Positions 44,543 through 53,727 of a DNA stretch of 64,000 nt are shown here, one piece after another. The stretch is from Pseudomonas sp. KBW05 (GTDB taxonomy: Bacteria > Pseudomonadota > Gammaproteobacteria > Pseudomonadales > Pseudomonadaceae). Under the pieces are notes generated by a model. It was not told the origin of the DNA. It saw nothing but the letters and a program-made list of their open reading frames with translations, and ran no database searches. The stretch's first letter is position 1; the number at the start of each line of letters is the position of its first letter. Position numbers and translations under genes: made by a program. The stretch is from positions 1 through 64,000 of the forward strand of contig NZ_QAJM01000001.1 of NCBI RefSeq assembly GCF_003852405.1. Reading direction: 5' to 3'.

Positions 44543-45699
44543 CTCGCCGACAACAACGGGATGTCGAAACCGTGATCCAGATCCAGCAACGGGAACAGCA
44601 GATCCGCCACGCGTTGCGCTTCGTCGATCAGCGGATAACCCGAGAGGATGAACGCCGACACGCCCTGCGCCTGGTACTCACGCACGCGCTCGGCCACCTG
44701 GATGGCACTGCCCACCAGATAGGTACCGGCCGCCGGACGCAGAATGTCGAACCCAAACAGGCTCGGCCCGACCCACACGTTGGGGTAGATCTCCAGTTCC
44801 CGCGCCGTGGGCAGGCGGCCTTCGCGCAGGGTTTGCAGGTTGCGTTGCACCTGGGGGTCGTCACTGACGTACGTCTCCAGGGTTTCGCCCGGGGGCAACT
44901 GCGCGGCCACGCCGTCGAGGGCGGTTTGCAGGGAGGTGCGCTGCAACAACAACTCGGCGTGGGCCCACGCCTCTTCTTCGGTCTCGCGCACGATAATCTG
45001 CAAGCGCGTACCAAAACGCAGGCTGCGCCCGCGCTTGGCCGCCTCCAAGCCGACGCGGCGGAACTTGTCCCCCAGGCGTGGCGGCGTATCGGCAAAGCTC
45101 AGGTACACGTCGAGCAGGTCGGCCGAGTGGGCCACACCGGCGTCGGACGTGCCCGCGCCCCAGAACTCGATGGGCGTGGATTGCGTCGGCGCCAGCCAAC
45201 CGCCCAACGGGTGCTCGGCGTCTGCCGGATCGCGGGGTGCCAGGTTGATGTATCTACCGGCAAAACCTTCGGTTTCACCGGCGTACACACTGCGAAAAGC
45301 CCGCCAGTAGTCGCGGCTGAAGTCGTAGCGCTCATCGTGGGGGAAATGCACGCCCAAGGCCGCCAGGCCGCTGTCATCGCCATTGACCAGGTTGAGCAAC
45401 AAACGCCCACCGGAATACTGGTCGAAGCTCAACGCCCACTTGGCCAATACCGCTGGCGACAGTTCACCGGGGTACTGCGCAATCAAAAACCGCAGGCGTT
45501 TGGTCGCATCGATCAAGGCAGCGGCCGTGGCCAGGTTGGAATTGGGGCTGGTGCCCAGCAGCGAGCCGTAATAACCCAGGCGGTCGGCGACCACGGCAAT
45601 CTGCTTGAGCTGTTCGAAACCGGTCACCCAGCGCCCGGCCGCTTCCCACGGGTACGGGCCATCGGGGGTGGTGAGGTACCACAAGAGTTTGATCGTCAT
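44539..45699 (-). CDS. SsuD-like FMN-dependent monooxygenase (3 of 3)
   Basis: This 386-residue luciferase-like enzyme shows the alkanesulfonate-monooxygenase pattern: LLWYLTTPDGPYPWEAAGRW at the start, then GGRLLLNLVNGDD, FWGAGTSDAG and a closing GVSAFILSGYPLIDEAQRVADLLFPLL. It is predicted to oxygenate a C-S compound with reduced FMN. No flavin reductase gene is in the window. It follows TonB receptor 2 by 48 bases and overlaps permease C by four bases, so it is translated in the same operon as the transporter. It has a different N-terminus from monooxygenases 1 and 2, so its substrate probably differs. Confidence 0.88.
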   Translation of the reverse strand: MTIKLLWYLTTPDGPYPWEAAGRWVTGFEQLKQIAVVADRLGYYGSLLGTSPNSNLATAAALIDATKRLRFLIAQYPGELSPAVLAKWALSFDQYSGGRLLLNLVNGDDSGLAALGVHFPHDERYDFSRDYWRAFRSVYAGETEGFAGRYINLAPRDPADAEHPLGGWLAPTQSTPIEFWGAGTSDAGVAHSADLLDVYLSFADTPPRLGDKFRRVGLEAAKRGRSLRFGTRLQIIVRETEEEAWAHAELLLQRTSLQTALDGVAAQLPPGETLETYVSDDPQVQRNLQTLREGRLPTARELEIYPNVWVGPSLFGFDILRPAAGTYLVGSAIQVAERVREYQAQGVSAFILSGYPLIDEAQRVADLLFPLLDLDHGFDIPLLSAR

Positions 45700-45747
45700 G
45701 CTGTGTTGCTCCAGAAAAAGGTCAGGGATGCACGCAAGGGCATGGCC

Positions 45748-47982
45748 TTAGAAACGGGTCAGCGCACTGACACCAAAGGTGCGCCGGTCGCCCCGCGCGT
45801 CCCAGGCCACATCGAAGGGCAAGGGCACGCTGTCGGTCTTGTATTGTTTGTCGGTGAGGTTGTTGACGTAGGCGGTCAGGTCCAGGTCCAGGCGCCCGCC
45901 AAAGTGGTATGTGGCGCTGGCGCTGCCCAGGGTGTAGCCGCCTTGGGACACGCTGTGGTCCTGCTGGGCGGTGGGCAGGAAGTAGATGCGGCTCTGGTAG
46001 CGCCAGTCGCTGCCGAAGTTGAGCGCATTGCCGTTGTCCAGCGGGATGCGGTAGCTGGCGCCCACGGCCAGGGTGCGCGACGGCGAACGGGCGATGCGGT
46101 TGCCGGAGTAATCGACGCCGCCGGATTCGAAGTCCTGCAACTCCGTGTGCAACAGGCCCGCCGAGGCGTTCAGGTGCAGGTTGGTGAACGGCAGCGCTTC
46201 AAGTTCGAACTCGGCGCCGCGAATCACGCCCTTGCCACTGTTGGTCAGCAGCGACACCACCTGGCCGTCGCGCACCGACACGGCGTTGACCTGGATGTCT
46301 GAGTAGTCGTAGTAGAAGACGTTGGCGTTGGCGGTCAGGCGTTCATCAAACCATTCACTCTTGATCCCCAGTTCGTAGGCGTCGACGTTTTCCGGCGCCA
46401 CCACCGACGCTTCGGCTTGCACCAGCGCGCCGCCGCTGAAACCACCGGATCGGAAGCCCTTGGCATAACGGAAGTACACGCGGGCGTTGTCGTTGAGCTG
46501 GTACTCGGGGGTGATGTCGTAGGTGAGCTTGTTCCAGGTGCGTTTTTCGTCCTGCACCACGGTGGTCGCCAGCGGCCCGGTGTAGTGCTTCCACCACTGG
46601 TCGGCGCTGGCGAACGACACGGCATCACTGCTCGGCGCGGCCACGCGTTGCAGGTCGATGTCCTTGGTTTCGCGGGTCCAGCGTAGGCCGGTAGTGATAC
46701 TCAAGGGCTCGCTGACCTGCCAGGTGGTGCTGCCGAAGATTGCGAAACTGTCGGTGGTCTGGTCAATCGAGGTCTTGCCGTAATCGGCGACGCCGAACGC
46801 CTGGTTGTAGTCGGCCGGCAGCAACGCACTGCTGGAAGCGCTGTCCAGGTGTTCGTGGAACAGGTGGGTACCGACGATCCAGCTCACCGCCTGGTTCTTC
46901 GCCGAGGACAGGCGCAGTTCCTGGGAGGCCTGCTTCCAGTGGTCGTCGGAATAGGAGCGGCCGAACTCGTAGATACTCATGTTCGGGCCCTGGGCTTTTT
47001 CCTGGATGTCGTCGAACGCCGTAATCGAATCCAGTTGCAGCTCGCCCAGGTCCCACTTCAACGCCAGTTGCACGCCGTTGTGCTGGATGCGGTCGTCGGC
47101 CTTGCCGGTAAACGCGGCGTGGCCGGTGTTCGGCTTGGGCGCCGGGCCGAACAACGTGCTGCCGCCCGCCCCTGCGCCCCAGGCGCGGGTGGCGATGCCC
47201 TGGCCTTTGTAGTCGCGGGCATGCAGTTGCAGGGTGGCTTGCAGGTCATCGTTGATTTGCGCCAGCAGTTGCAGGCGCAGGGCTTGGTCGTGGATGTCGC
47301 CAACCGTGTGGCCGTCCACCTGGTTTTTCAATTGGCCGTCGCTGCTCTGGTCGATAAACGCCACGCGGCCGGCCAGCTTGTCCTTGAGCAAGGTGCCGCC
47401 GTAGGCGCCTTCATACAGCTTGGAGTTGTAGTTGCCAGCATCGGCCTTGAAGTAGCCTGCGGGATCTTCGAAGGTCGGTTTGCGCGAGACAAAGTTGATT
47501 GCCCCGCCGGTGGTGTTCTTGCCCCACAGGGTGCCTTGGGGGCCACGCAGCACTTCCACGCGCTCCATGTCATACAGCGGAAAACCGGTGGCCACGTGGG
47601 GGTCGATGTACACGTCGTCGGTGTAGATGCCCACCGGGTACACCGTGGTCGAGGCCATGTCGCCGGAGCCCATGCCTCGGATGTACCAGCGCGGGCGCTG
47701 GTGGCCGGCAAACTCCGGCGCGATGGCGTTGGGCACATTGCGCAGGGCTTTGCCGGCACTGAAACCGCCGCCGTTACTCTCGATGTCCTTGGCGCTGACC
47801 ACGGAGATCGCCGAGGGCACGTCCTGCAGCGATTCTTCGCGTTTTTGCGCGGTGACGGTCACCGTGGGCAACGCATCGTTAGCTGCGGCCACCGGTTCGT
47901 CGGCGGCGGCGAGTGGGCCGTGCAGCGCCAGGGCCCCGGCAATGGCCCAGGCCAGGAGGTTGAAGCGAAAGTGTGCGGGCAT
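45748..47982 (-). CDS. TonB-dependent outer-membrane receptor (2 of 2)
   Basis: This 744-residue receptor has a signal peptide (1-27, HGPLAAADE). A TonB-box-like PTVTVTAQKREES, a plug domain (YIRGMGSGDMASTTVYPVGIYTDDVYIDPHV, EVLRGPQGTLWGKNTTGGAIN) and a barrel ending in ALTRF follow. It is strikingly like the receptor at 28553 in plug sequence and length. Its ATG at 47982 is four bases past the stop of the DszB-like gene. The operon context (desulfinase-like, monooxygenase, ABC importer) suggests it takes up an organosulfur compound. The longer open frame upstream is out of frame with any conserved feature. Confidence 0.9.
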   Translation of the reverse strand: MPAHFRFNLLAWAIAGALALHGPLAAADEPVAAANDALPTVTVTAQKREESLQDVPSAISVVSAKDIESNGGGFSAGKALRNVPNAIAPEFAGHQRPRWYIRGMGSGDMASTTVYPVGIYTDDVYIDPHVATGFPLYDMERVEVLRGPQGTLWGKNTTGGAINFVSRKPTFEDPAGYFKADAGNYNSKLYEGAYGGTLLKDKLAGRVAFIDQSSDGQLKNQVDGHTVGDIHDQALRLQLLAQINDDLQATLQLHARDYKGQGIATRAWGAGAGGSTLFGPAPKPNTGHAAFTGKADDRIQHNGVQLALKWDLGELQLDSITAFDDIQEKAQGPNMSIYEFGRSYSDDHWKQASQELRLSSAKNQAVSWIVGTHLFHEHLDSASSSALLPADYNQAFGVADYGKTSIDQTTDSFAIFGSTTWQVSEPLSITTGLRWTRETKDIDLQRVAAPSSDAVSFASADQWWKHYTGPLATTVVQDEKRTWNKLTYDITPEYQLNDNARVYFRYAKGFRSGGFSGGALVQAEASVVAPENVDAYELGIKSEWFDERLTANANVFYYDYSDIQVNAVSVRDGQVVSLLTNSGKGVIRGAEFELEALPFTNLHLNASAGLLHTELQDFESGGVDYSGNRIARSPSRTLAVGASYRIPLDNGNALNFGSDWRYQSRIYFLPTAQQDHSVSQGGYTLGSASATYHFGGRLDLDLTAYVNNLTDKQYKTDSVPLPFDVAWDARGDRRTFGVSALTRF

Positions 47983-47986
47983 GGGC

Positions 47987-49036
47987 TTACTGTCCTTGGC
48001 TACGGTTGAGCAATGCGCGGGCGTCTTGCAACGGTTGGGGGGCGACCCACTGGGCGAGGTCGAAATCGTGCTCAAGGAAGCCATGCCGGTAGAGGAAGTT
48101 CTTTTGCAGCGCCAGGTACTCCAGGCGCTCGGCCGATAAATCCGGGTGCAGCGAGGTGTGGAAATCCCCCCGGTAGGCCGCCTCGACACCGGCACTGGCG
48201 GCACGGGTTTCTTCGGCGAGGATGCCGCGCAGCGCATCAAGGTTCTGCGCGGCCCAATCGGCGGCACGCAGCGTTTGCGCGAGGAACCGCACCACTACGT
48301 CGTAGTGCTCGTCCAACAGGTTCTGGTGGATGGTGATCGGGCGCGGCGTGCCGTTATTGATGCGTTGGCGAGGCGTGGCGACCTGGTCGAGGTCGATGCC
48401 CACCACCAAGCCCAGGCGCTGCGCGGCATCGGCGGCCGAGGCGCCCTTGACGTACACCGCGTCCACCTCGCCGCGCACCAGGTGATCGAGGCCCGACCAC
48501 AGGCGCTGCAAACCTTCCTCGGGCGGCAGGCTGTCGTCACGTGGGTGCAGGGCCACTTCCACCAGGTCCACATCGCTGAAATCCAGGCCGGCCAACGACA
48601 GCGCGCCCTTGTAGCCGGACAGGCTCATGGCGCGGGCGATGCTGCCGGGACGGTCCCCGGCTTCCCAGGCCGGCAGGGCCAGGCGCTTGCCGCGCAGGTC
48701 GGCGGGCGAACGAATGCCCGAGTCGGGACGCACGAGGATGGTTTGCCATTCCTCGATCCAGGTCAGGCCGATCAAGCGTGTGGGTGTACCGGCGCCGCGT
48801 GCGGCCAGGGCCGGCACGTTGCCGCCTTCACGAAACAGCCCCGGCAGTTCGTGATCGTAATGATGACGGCCCAGTTGCAAGGCGTCCTGCAAGGTGGCGA
48901 CGCGGATACCGTCGCGGGCGAATTCTTCGCCCAGCCAGCCGAGCTTGAAGGCAATACCCGAGGCGGTCGGCACCGGGCAGCGGGTGAACCACAGTGTGTC
49001 CAGGGTGGAAGGAGGCAAGGCAGCAGCAATGGGCAT
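47987..49036 (-). CDS. DszB-like sulfinate desulfinase homologue with the catalytic Cys
   Basis: This 349-residue cytoplasmic protein has no signal peptide. Its segment DTLWFTRCPVPTA carries Cys20 where DszB has its nucleophilic Cys27 (SNCPVP). His59 and Arg69 in HYDHELPGLFREGGNVPA match the DszB His60/Arg70 pair, with the same ten-residue spacing and the same RxGG turn. The closing segment DLAQWVAPQPLQDARALLNR also resembles DszB. DszB splits an aryl sulfinate to release sulfite. I therefore predict a sulfinate desulfinase, on a substrate not yet known. It heads the minus-strand operon and has a GGAG site and a sigma-54 promoter. Confidence 0.76.
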   Translation of the reverse strand: MPIAAALPPSTLDTLWFTRCPVPTASGIAFKLGWLGEEFARDGIRVATLQDALQLGRHHYDHELPGLFREGGNVPALAARGAGTPTRLIGLTWIEEWQTILVRPDSGIRSPADLRGKRLALPAWEAGDRPGSIARAMSLSGYKGALSLAGLDFSDVDLVEVALHPRDDSLPPEEGLQRLWSGLDHLVRGEVDAVYVKGASAADAAQRLGLVVGIDLDQVATPRQRINNGTPRPITIHQNLLDEHYDVVVRFLAQTLRAADWAAQNLDALRGILAEETRAASAGVEAAYRGDFHTSLHPDLSAERLEYLALQKNFLYRHGFLEHDFDLAQWVAPQPLQDARALLNRSQGQ

Positions 49037-49092
49037 GGGAACTCCGGTCAGCACAAATGAAAGACCCGTTAGCGGGTAGATGGGCAGCTCAT

Positions 49093-49108
49093 CGCAACGA
49101 CCATGCCA
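49093..49108 (-). promoter_or_regulatory. Sigma-54 promoter for the DszB2-TonB2 operon
   Basis: On the minus strand TGGCATGGTCGTTGCG has GG-N10-GC spacing, a good -24 box and TTGC at -12. It lies 57 bases before the ATG at 49036 and mirrors the promoter at 49270-49285. Confidence 0.68.
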
Positions 49109-49170
49109 ATCATCCAAGCCAATGATTTATATGGATTTTATTCAGTGACTCGATTTTCAAAGGCATTGAC

Positions 49171-49207
49171 TGCTGCCAGCGCAGCAGGCCACCAGCAGCC
49201 ATTGCTG
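49171..49207. promoter_or_regulatory. TGCTG/CAGCA activator-site cluster E
   Basis: TGCTG-N6-CAGCA (49171-49186) and CAGCA-N5-TGCTG (49193-49207) lie midway between two divergent sigma-54 promoters, about 62 bases from each. The N5 form matches cluster A, but the N6 spacing departs from the N3 seen elsewhere. Confidence 0.55.
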
Positions 49208-49269
49208 CCAATGCCACAACCAGCGCGGTTGCGTCGCGCCAAAGCCCCAGCGCACGGGCAAATGCGCGC

Positions 49270-49285
49270 TGGCGCAGAACTTGCT
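49270..49285 (+). promoter_or_regulatory. Sigma-54 promoter for the DszC/SfnB-like gene
   Basis: TGGCGCAGAACTTGCT has GG-N10-GC spacing and a perfect -12 TTGCT box, with one change in the -24 box. It lies 48 bases before the ATG at 49334. Confidence 0.68.
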
Positions 49286-49333
49286 CAGGGCTGGCGTGAG
49301 CCTTTTTTCATCTGCCCAACGAGACGTTTACCC

Positions 49334-50551
49334 ATGAGCGACATCGCCCTGCCCCTACGCACCGAACGCCAGGCCCTGGACGCCGCCCACGCGGCCGCCC
49401 TGCGCATCGCCGAGCTGGCCCGCGACCCTGCGAACAACGAACAACTCCCGACCCGCCAGGCCCAATGGCTCTCCGATTACGGGCTGACCGCCATCGGCGT
49501 GCCCACCGCCTTGGGTGGTCTCGGCGCCTCAGTGCGCACCCAGGTCGAGGTGGTGCGGATCATTTCCACGGCCGATGGCGGCGTCGGCCAGTTGCTGCAG
49601 ATTCACTACGTGATGCTGCGCGGCATCCTCGAGGACTACAGCGCCACGGCACGCGAGCGCATCGTCAGCGATGTGTTGGCCGGCAAGCGCCTGGCCAACG
49701 CCCTGGCCGAAGTCGGCGGGAAAAACAAATTTGCCTTGAAGACCCGCGTCGAGCGGCGCGCCGACGGGCAACTGGTGCTCAACGGCAGCAAGTTCTATTC
49801 GACCGGCGCCTACCTGGCCGACTGGATCTGGCTGGCCGCCGCCTCAGAGCAAGGCGGCGCGGGTATCTGGCTACACCGCGACACCCCCGGCCTGACCCTG
49901 GTGGACGACTGGCGTGCCTTTGGCCAGCAGCATTCGGTGAGCGGCACCGTGCGCTTCGATGACGTGATCCTCGACCCCGACTTCGTGTTGCTGCGCGAAG
50001 GCCCGATGAAGCGCACCGGCCTGACCTTCCCGCAAATCCTCCACGCCGCTATCGACACCGGCATCGCCGCCGGCGCGTTGCAGGCCGGCGTCGACTACCT
50101 GCGCCAGCACGCACGACCGTGGGTGGAGAGTGGCGTCGATCACGCCTATGAAGAGCCCCACGTGATCCGCCAGATCGGCGAATTCGCCGTGGCCCTGCGC
50201 GCCGCCGAATCCCTGCTGCGCGACGCCGCCCGGCTGTTTGACCAGCATCTGCTGGATGAGCACGACACGGCCCTGCAAAGCGAGCTGATCCTTGCGGTGG
50301 CGACGGTGCGCGCCCACTCCGACAGTGCCTCGCTGAAAATCTCCAGCGAGATCTTCGCCCTGCTCGGCGCCAGTTCCGCCCTGAGCAAATGGAACCTCGA
50401 CCGCTTCTGGCGCAATGCGCGGGTGCACACCACCCATGATCCAATCCGCTGGCGTTTGCACCATGTCGGCAATTACTACCTCAACGGCGTGGACCCCGGC
50501 GAATACACCGCGATCCTCGCCAAAGGCGAACAGGGCCGTAAAGCCGGTTGA
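49334..50551 (+). CDS. Acyl-CoA-dehydrogenase-fold flavoprotein (DszC/SfnB-like)
   Basis: This 405-residue protein has the acyl-CoA dehydrogenase fold: an N-terminal helical domain, a middle domain around VGGKNKFALKTRVERRADGQLVLNGSKFYSTGA and a C-terminal four-helix domain with WNLDRFWRNARVHTTHDPIRWRLHHVGNYYLNG. That ending and the overall length suit the DszC/SfnB group. These are flavin-dependent monooxygenases of sulfur compounds, not CoA dehydrogenases. The ATG at 49334 follows the sigma-54 promoter; longer upstream frames run through the regulatory region. An ordinary acyl-CoA dehydrogenase is the alternative, but the context disfavours it. Confidence 0.8.
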   Translation: MSDIALPLRTERQALDAAHAAALRIAELARDPANNEQLPTRQAQWLSDYGLTAIGVPTALGGLGASVRTQVEVVRIISTADGGVGQLLQIHYVMLRGILEDYSATARERIVSDVLAGKRLANALAEVGGKNKFALKTRVERRADGQLVLNGSKFYSTGAYLADWIWLAAASEQGGAGIWLHRDTPGLTLVDDWRAFGQQHSVSGTVRFDDVILDPDFVLLREGPMKRTGLTFPQILHAAIDTGIAAGALQAGVDYLRQHARPWVESGVDHAYEEPHVIRQIGEFAVALRAAESLLRDAARLFDQHLLDEHDTALQSELILAVATVRAHSDSASLKISSEIFALLGASSALSKWNLDRFWRNARVHTTHDPIRWRLHHVGNYYLNGVDPGEYTAILAKGEQGRKAG

Positions 50552-50639
50552 GATGCAGGTAGCTGCAAGGAAGCGCCAATGTGTGATCCAATCGCCGCCA
50601 ACTCGCCCCAACCATCGGCACTACAAGGATATTGCGCAC

Positions 50640-51176
50640 ATGGCTGCTTCCAATAAATGGCTGATGTCATCAGTCGCTTATTACCTCGACTTTTTCACCG
50701 TCCCGCTGTTTATCGCCCTGGCCCTTTACCTCGCGCCGTTCGACGCCGGCCTGGCCCTGCTGGGCCTGCTGGCCTGGACGCTGGTGGAGTATTCGACGCA
50801 CCGCTTCCTGTTCCACTCGCTGTACCGCCGCGAACACTGGACCCACCATGTCGACGTGCTGGCCTATATCGGCGTGTCGAGCTGGAAGACCAGTTCCACC
50901 TTCGCCGCCCTGCTGCTGTTTGCCTGGTACATCGGGCTGACCTCGGTGTTTATCGGCGCGGTCACCGGTTACTTCTTCTACATTTCCCTGCACTACGTGA
51001 TGCATCGCCCCGAGCACTGGGCTTACCGCTACATTCCCGGTTTGGTGGCCAACCACGACCTGCATCACCGCAAGGGCATCGAGAAAAACTTCGGGGTGTC
51101 GTCCCCGCTCTGGGACCATGTCTTTCGCAGCTACATCCGCGCCGAATCGCTGAGCACCGAGGAAAAGCCAGCCTGA
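50640..51176 (+). CDS. Fatty acid hydroxylase / sterol desaturase superfamily protein
   Basis: This 178-residue membrane protein has about four helices and the di-iron histidine clusters of the superfamily: HRFLFH, HWTHH, HRPEH and NHDLHH. It therefore probably oxygenates a lipid-like substrate in the membrane. It follows the DszC/SfnB-like gene by 88 bases on the same strand and could be read from the same sigma-54 promoter, though a separate promoter is equally possible. Its 3' end overlaps the convergent LysR gene by 46 bases. The start at 50640 has AAGGAT upstream. Confidence 0.82.
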   Translation: MAASNKWLMSSVAYYLDFFTVPLFIALALYLAPFDAGLALLGLLAWTLVEYSTHRFLFHSLYRREHWTHHVDVLAYIGVSSWKTSSTFAALLLFAWYIGLTSVFIGAVTGYFFYISLHYVMHRPEHWAYRYIPGLVANHDLHHRKGIEKNFGVSSPLWDHVFRSYIRAESLSTEEKPA

Positions 51177-52111
51177 CCCGTGGGTCGCGAATACTCAGGG
51201 TCGTCAATCACCCGTACATGCTGGGCCAGCAGCAAGGGCAGCTGCGCTTGCAGGAACTCCACCCAGGTGCGCACCTTGGCATCCAGGAAGCGCCGGGACG
51301 GATACAGCGCGAAGATGCTGCGTTCACGCAAGCGGTGATCCGGCAACAGGCGCACCAGCGAGCCGTCCTGCAACGCCTGGTGCACACTGAAAAACGGCAG
51401 CAGGCTGATGCCCATGCCTTCCTCGGTGGCCTTGACCATGGCGTCGGCCACGTTGGTCCTGAAGGTGTCGCCCGGGGCAATGGCCAGGTCACCCGCTGGG
51501 CCTTTAAACAGCCAGGCGTCTTCCTGGAAGTCTTGCAGGTGCAGGCGCCGGTGTTGGATCAGGTGCTCCGGCTGTTCGGGCACGCCGTGCTGAAGCAGGT
51601 ACCGGGGCGCGGCGCAGGGCACGCTGAACAACTGGCCAAGCGTCTGGCTGACCAATGCCGAGTCGGGCAGTGAGCGGGCAATCGAGATCACCACGTCGTG
51701 GCCTTCCTCCAGCGGGTCCGGGTTGTGCTGGGAGAGGCTCAGCTCGATGCACACGTCGGGGTAACGCTCGCTGTAACGCGCGATCAAGGGTGTAATCAGT
51801 ACGCCCAGCCCGCTCATGCAATGCACGCGCAAACGCCCGCGCGGGTTGCGATGGGCGCCGTGGGCCTCCGCCGTGGCCTCGCGGACGTCTTCCAGAATGT
51901 CGCGACAACGCAGCAGGAAGCGCTCGCCGGATTCGGTGAGGCACAGGCGCCGCGTGGTGCGTTGCAACAGGCGCGTCTGCAAGTGCTTCTCGAGGTCGGA
52001 CACCAGCCGCGATACCTGTGCGCCGGACAGGTCCAGGCACTCGGCGGCGCCCGCAAAGCTGCCACTGTCCACCACCCGTGCGAACACCTGCATGCCGTGG
52101 AGCAGGTCCAT
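51131..52111 (-). CDS. LysR-family regulator
   Basis: This 326-residue protein opens MDLLHGMQVFARVVDSGSFAGAAECLDLSGAQVSRLVSDLE, a LysR helix-turn-helix of the CrgA/DmlR-like subgroup. A full effector domain follows. The long C-terminal extension, rich in Arg and Ser, overlaps the convergent hydroxylase gene by 46 bases. A small DUF2790 gene is divergent, 110 bases away. Targets and inducer are unknown. It is not obviously tied to the sulfur genes. Confidence 0.88.
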   Translation of the reverse strand: MDLLHGMQVFARVVDSGSFAGAAECLDLSGAQVSRLVSDLEKHLQTRLLQRTTRRLCLTESGERFLLRCRDILEDVREATAEAHGAHRNPRGRLRVHCMSGLGVLITPLIARYSERYPDVCIELSLSQHNPDPLEEGHDVVISIARSLPDSALVSQTLGQLFSVPCAAPRYLLQHGVPEQPEHLIQHRRLHLQDFQEDAWLFKGPAGDLAIAPGDTFRTNVADAMVKATEEGMGISLLPFFSVHQALQDGSLVRLLPDHRLRERSIFALYPSRRFLDAKVRTWVEFLQAQLPLLLAQHVRVIDDPEYSRPTGQAGFSSVLSDSARM

Positions 52112-52221
52112 CAGCGCGGCCCCGCGATTGCTGCGTAAAACGTATGAGTCATTTACCCGCTCCTGTCTTTAACCCTGCGCTGTGCTGGCTAAACTGAAGC
52201 CTACTGACAGAGGGTCATCCC

Positions 52222-52434
52222 ATGAACATCAAGTTTTGCAGCCTTATCCTGCTCTTCGCCGCCAGCGGCGCTTTCGCCGCCGACAGCGTGCCGGATGTGC
52301 AGCGTGTGGTTTCCGTCACCGCCGTGCCTGGCGGTTGCCAGGTGGCGCCGGCAACCCTGGTGTATCTCGACAGCCAGGGCGTGCAGCACACCGTCAACTA
52401 CCTGGTGATGGGCACCTGCCAGGGCGGCGTTTAA
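52222..52434 (+). CDS. Small exported DUF2790 protein
   Basis: This 70-residue protein has a clear signal peptide ([20 protein letters not shown]) and then a short domain with two cysteines (GGCQVAP and GTCQGGV) that could form a disulfide. Pseudomonads encode many such DUF2790 proteins of unknown function. It has an AGAGGG ribosome site. It lies divergent to a LysR gene, and its last four bases overlap the end of the porin gene. Confidence 0.8.
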   Translation: MNIKFCSLILLFAASGAFAADSVPDVQRVVSVTAVPGGCQVAPATLVYLDSQGVQHTVNYLVMGTCQGGV

Positions 52435-53687
52435 AGCAGGGTCCAGGTGTAGCTGAGGATCAGCCGGTTCTCGTCGATATCACTGCGGTAGTTGGAACGC
52501 GCCATGACATTGCGCACGCGAATGCCCAGGCCGCGTAACACGCCGCTTTGCACGGCGTAGCCGATGTCGAGGTCGCGCTCGCGGTCCTTGCCTTCGTAGC
52601 CGGCGCCGGTGGTCACGTTGTCGCCGGTGATGTAGCGCAGCGTGGTGGTCAACCCAGGCACGCCGAGCGCGGCGAAGTCGTAGTCATACCGCGCCTGCCA
52701 GGAGCGTTCGTCGGTGTAGGCGAACTCGTAGGTGGGCACCTCGTTGCCCAGCGGCGTGACGTTGGCAAACACTCGAGGGAACGCAGTATCGCCGTACATG
52801 GCCTGGTAGCCGACATAGACCGTGTGGCCGCCGTGCCGGGCCGACAGCAGCGAGAAAAACGCGCGGTTGTCGATCTTGCCCAGGCGTTTTTCGCCGTCTT
52901 CCCGCGCCGTGTAGTAACCGAGGTTGGCGCCCAACACCCAATTTCCCAGCGGCTGGCTGTGCTTGAGGCCGAGGAAGTTCTGCGCGTAGATGTCTTGCAA
53001 CTCGCCACGCCACAGGCTGACGCTGGTGCGGTTGGCGTTGAAGGCGTAGTCACCGCCCACATAATCGAAGGCATCGCTGTCGGCACTGCGCTGCGGCACG
53101 TGGCCGAGCATGGCGAGCATCTTCTCGTCACCGGCTTCATTGCGCAGGCTGGTGGTAGTCAGGTGGCCGGCCTGTAGCGTGAGGCCTTTGATCTCACTGG
53201 AGCTGATGTTCACCCCCTGATAACTCGGTGGCAGCAGGCGGATATCACTGAAGGCCAGTACCGGCAGGTTGGGCTGCAATTCGCCGACCTTCAATTCGGT
53301 CTCTGACAGCCGCGCCTTGAAGGTCAGGCCCAGGCGGCTGTAGTCGTCCGCCGCGCGGCCATCGTCCTTGACCGGCAACAAACCTGTATTGACCCGGTCC
53401 GGGCTGCTGTCGAGCTTGAGGCCCAGGGTGCCCAGGGCATCCAGGCCAAAGCCGACAGGCCCCGGGGTATAGCCGGATTTGTAGGTGAGGATAAAACCCT
53501 GGCCCCACTCTTCAGCCTTGGACTGTTTATTCGCGCCGACGATGTCGGAGAAGTCGCGGCTGAAGTAATAGTTGCGCGCTTGCAAGGTGGCACTGGAGCC
53601 TTCGAAAAAGCCGCCCTCGGCCGCCGTCGCGGCGAGGGGCATGCCCAGTAAAGACAGCCAGAGTCGCTGGGTGGTCTGCTGATTCAT
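52431..53687 (-). CDS. OprD-family outer-membrane porin (BenF-like)
   Basis: This 418-residue outer-membrane protein has a signal peptide (about 1-23, ATAAEG). It then shows the OprD-family start [22 protein letters not shown], beta-strand repeats throughout and a barrel ending ILSYTWTLL. Its position 40 bases downstream of benK at the end of the ben operon suggests a benzoate-specific channel like BenF. The specificity is inferred from position. Confidence 0.87.
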   Translation of the reverse strand: MNQQTTQRLWLSLLGMPLAATAAEGGFFEGSSATLQARNYYFSRDFSDIVGANKQSKAEEWGQGFILTYKSGYTPGPVGFGLDALGTLGLKLDSSPDRVNTGLLPVKDDGRAADDYSRLGLTFKARLSETELKVGELQPNLPVLAFSDIRLLPPSYQGVNISSSEIKGLTLQAGHLTTTSLRNEAGDEKMLAMLGHVPQRSADSDAFDYVGGDYAFNANRTSVSLWRGELQDIYAQNFLGLKHSQPLGNWVLGANLGYYTAREDGEKRLGKIDNRAFFSLLSARHGGHTVYVGYQAMYGDTAFPRVFANVTPLGNEVPTYEFAYTDERSWQARYDYDFAALGVPGLTTTLRYITGDNVTTGAGYEGKDRERDLDIGYAVQSGVLRGLGIRVRNVMARSNYRSDIDENRLILSYTWTLL

Positions 53688-53727
53688 GTCGTTGCTCTTT
53701 TAATTGTTGTTATCGACGATGGGGAGA

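Noticed and set aside
44278-46302. 674-codon open frame on the plus strand
   Set aside because: Antisense to permease C, monooxygenase 3 and the TonB receptor; no recognisable domain.
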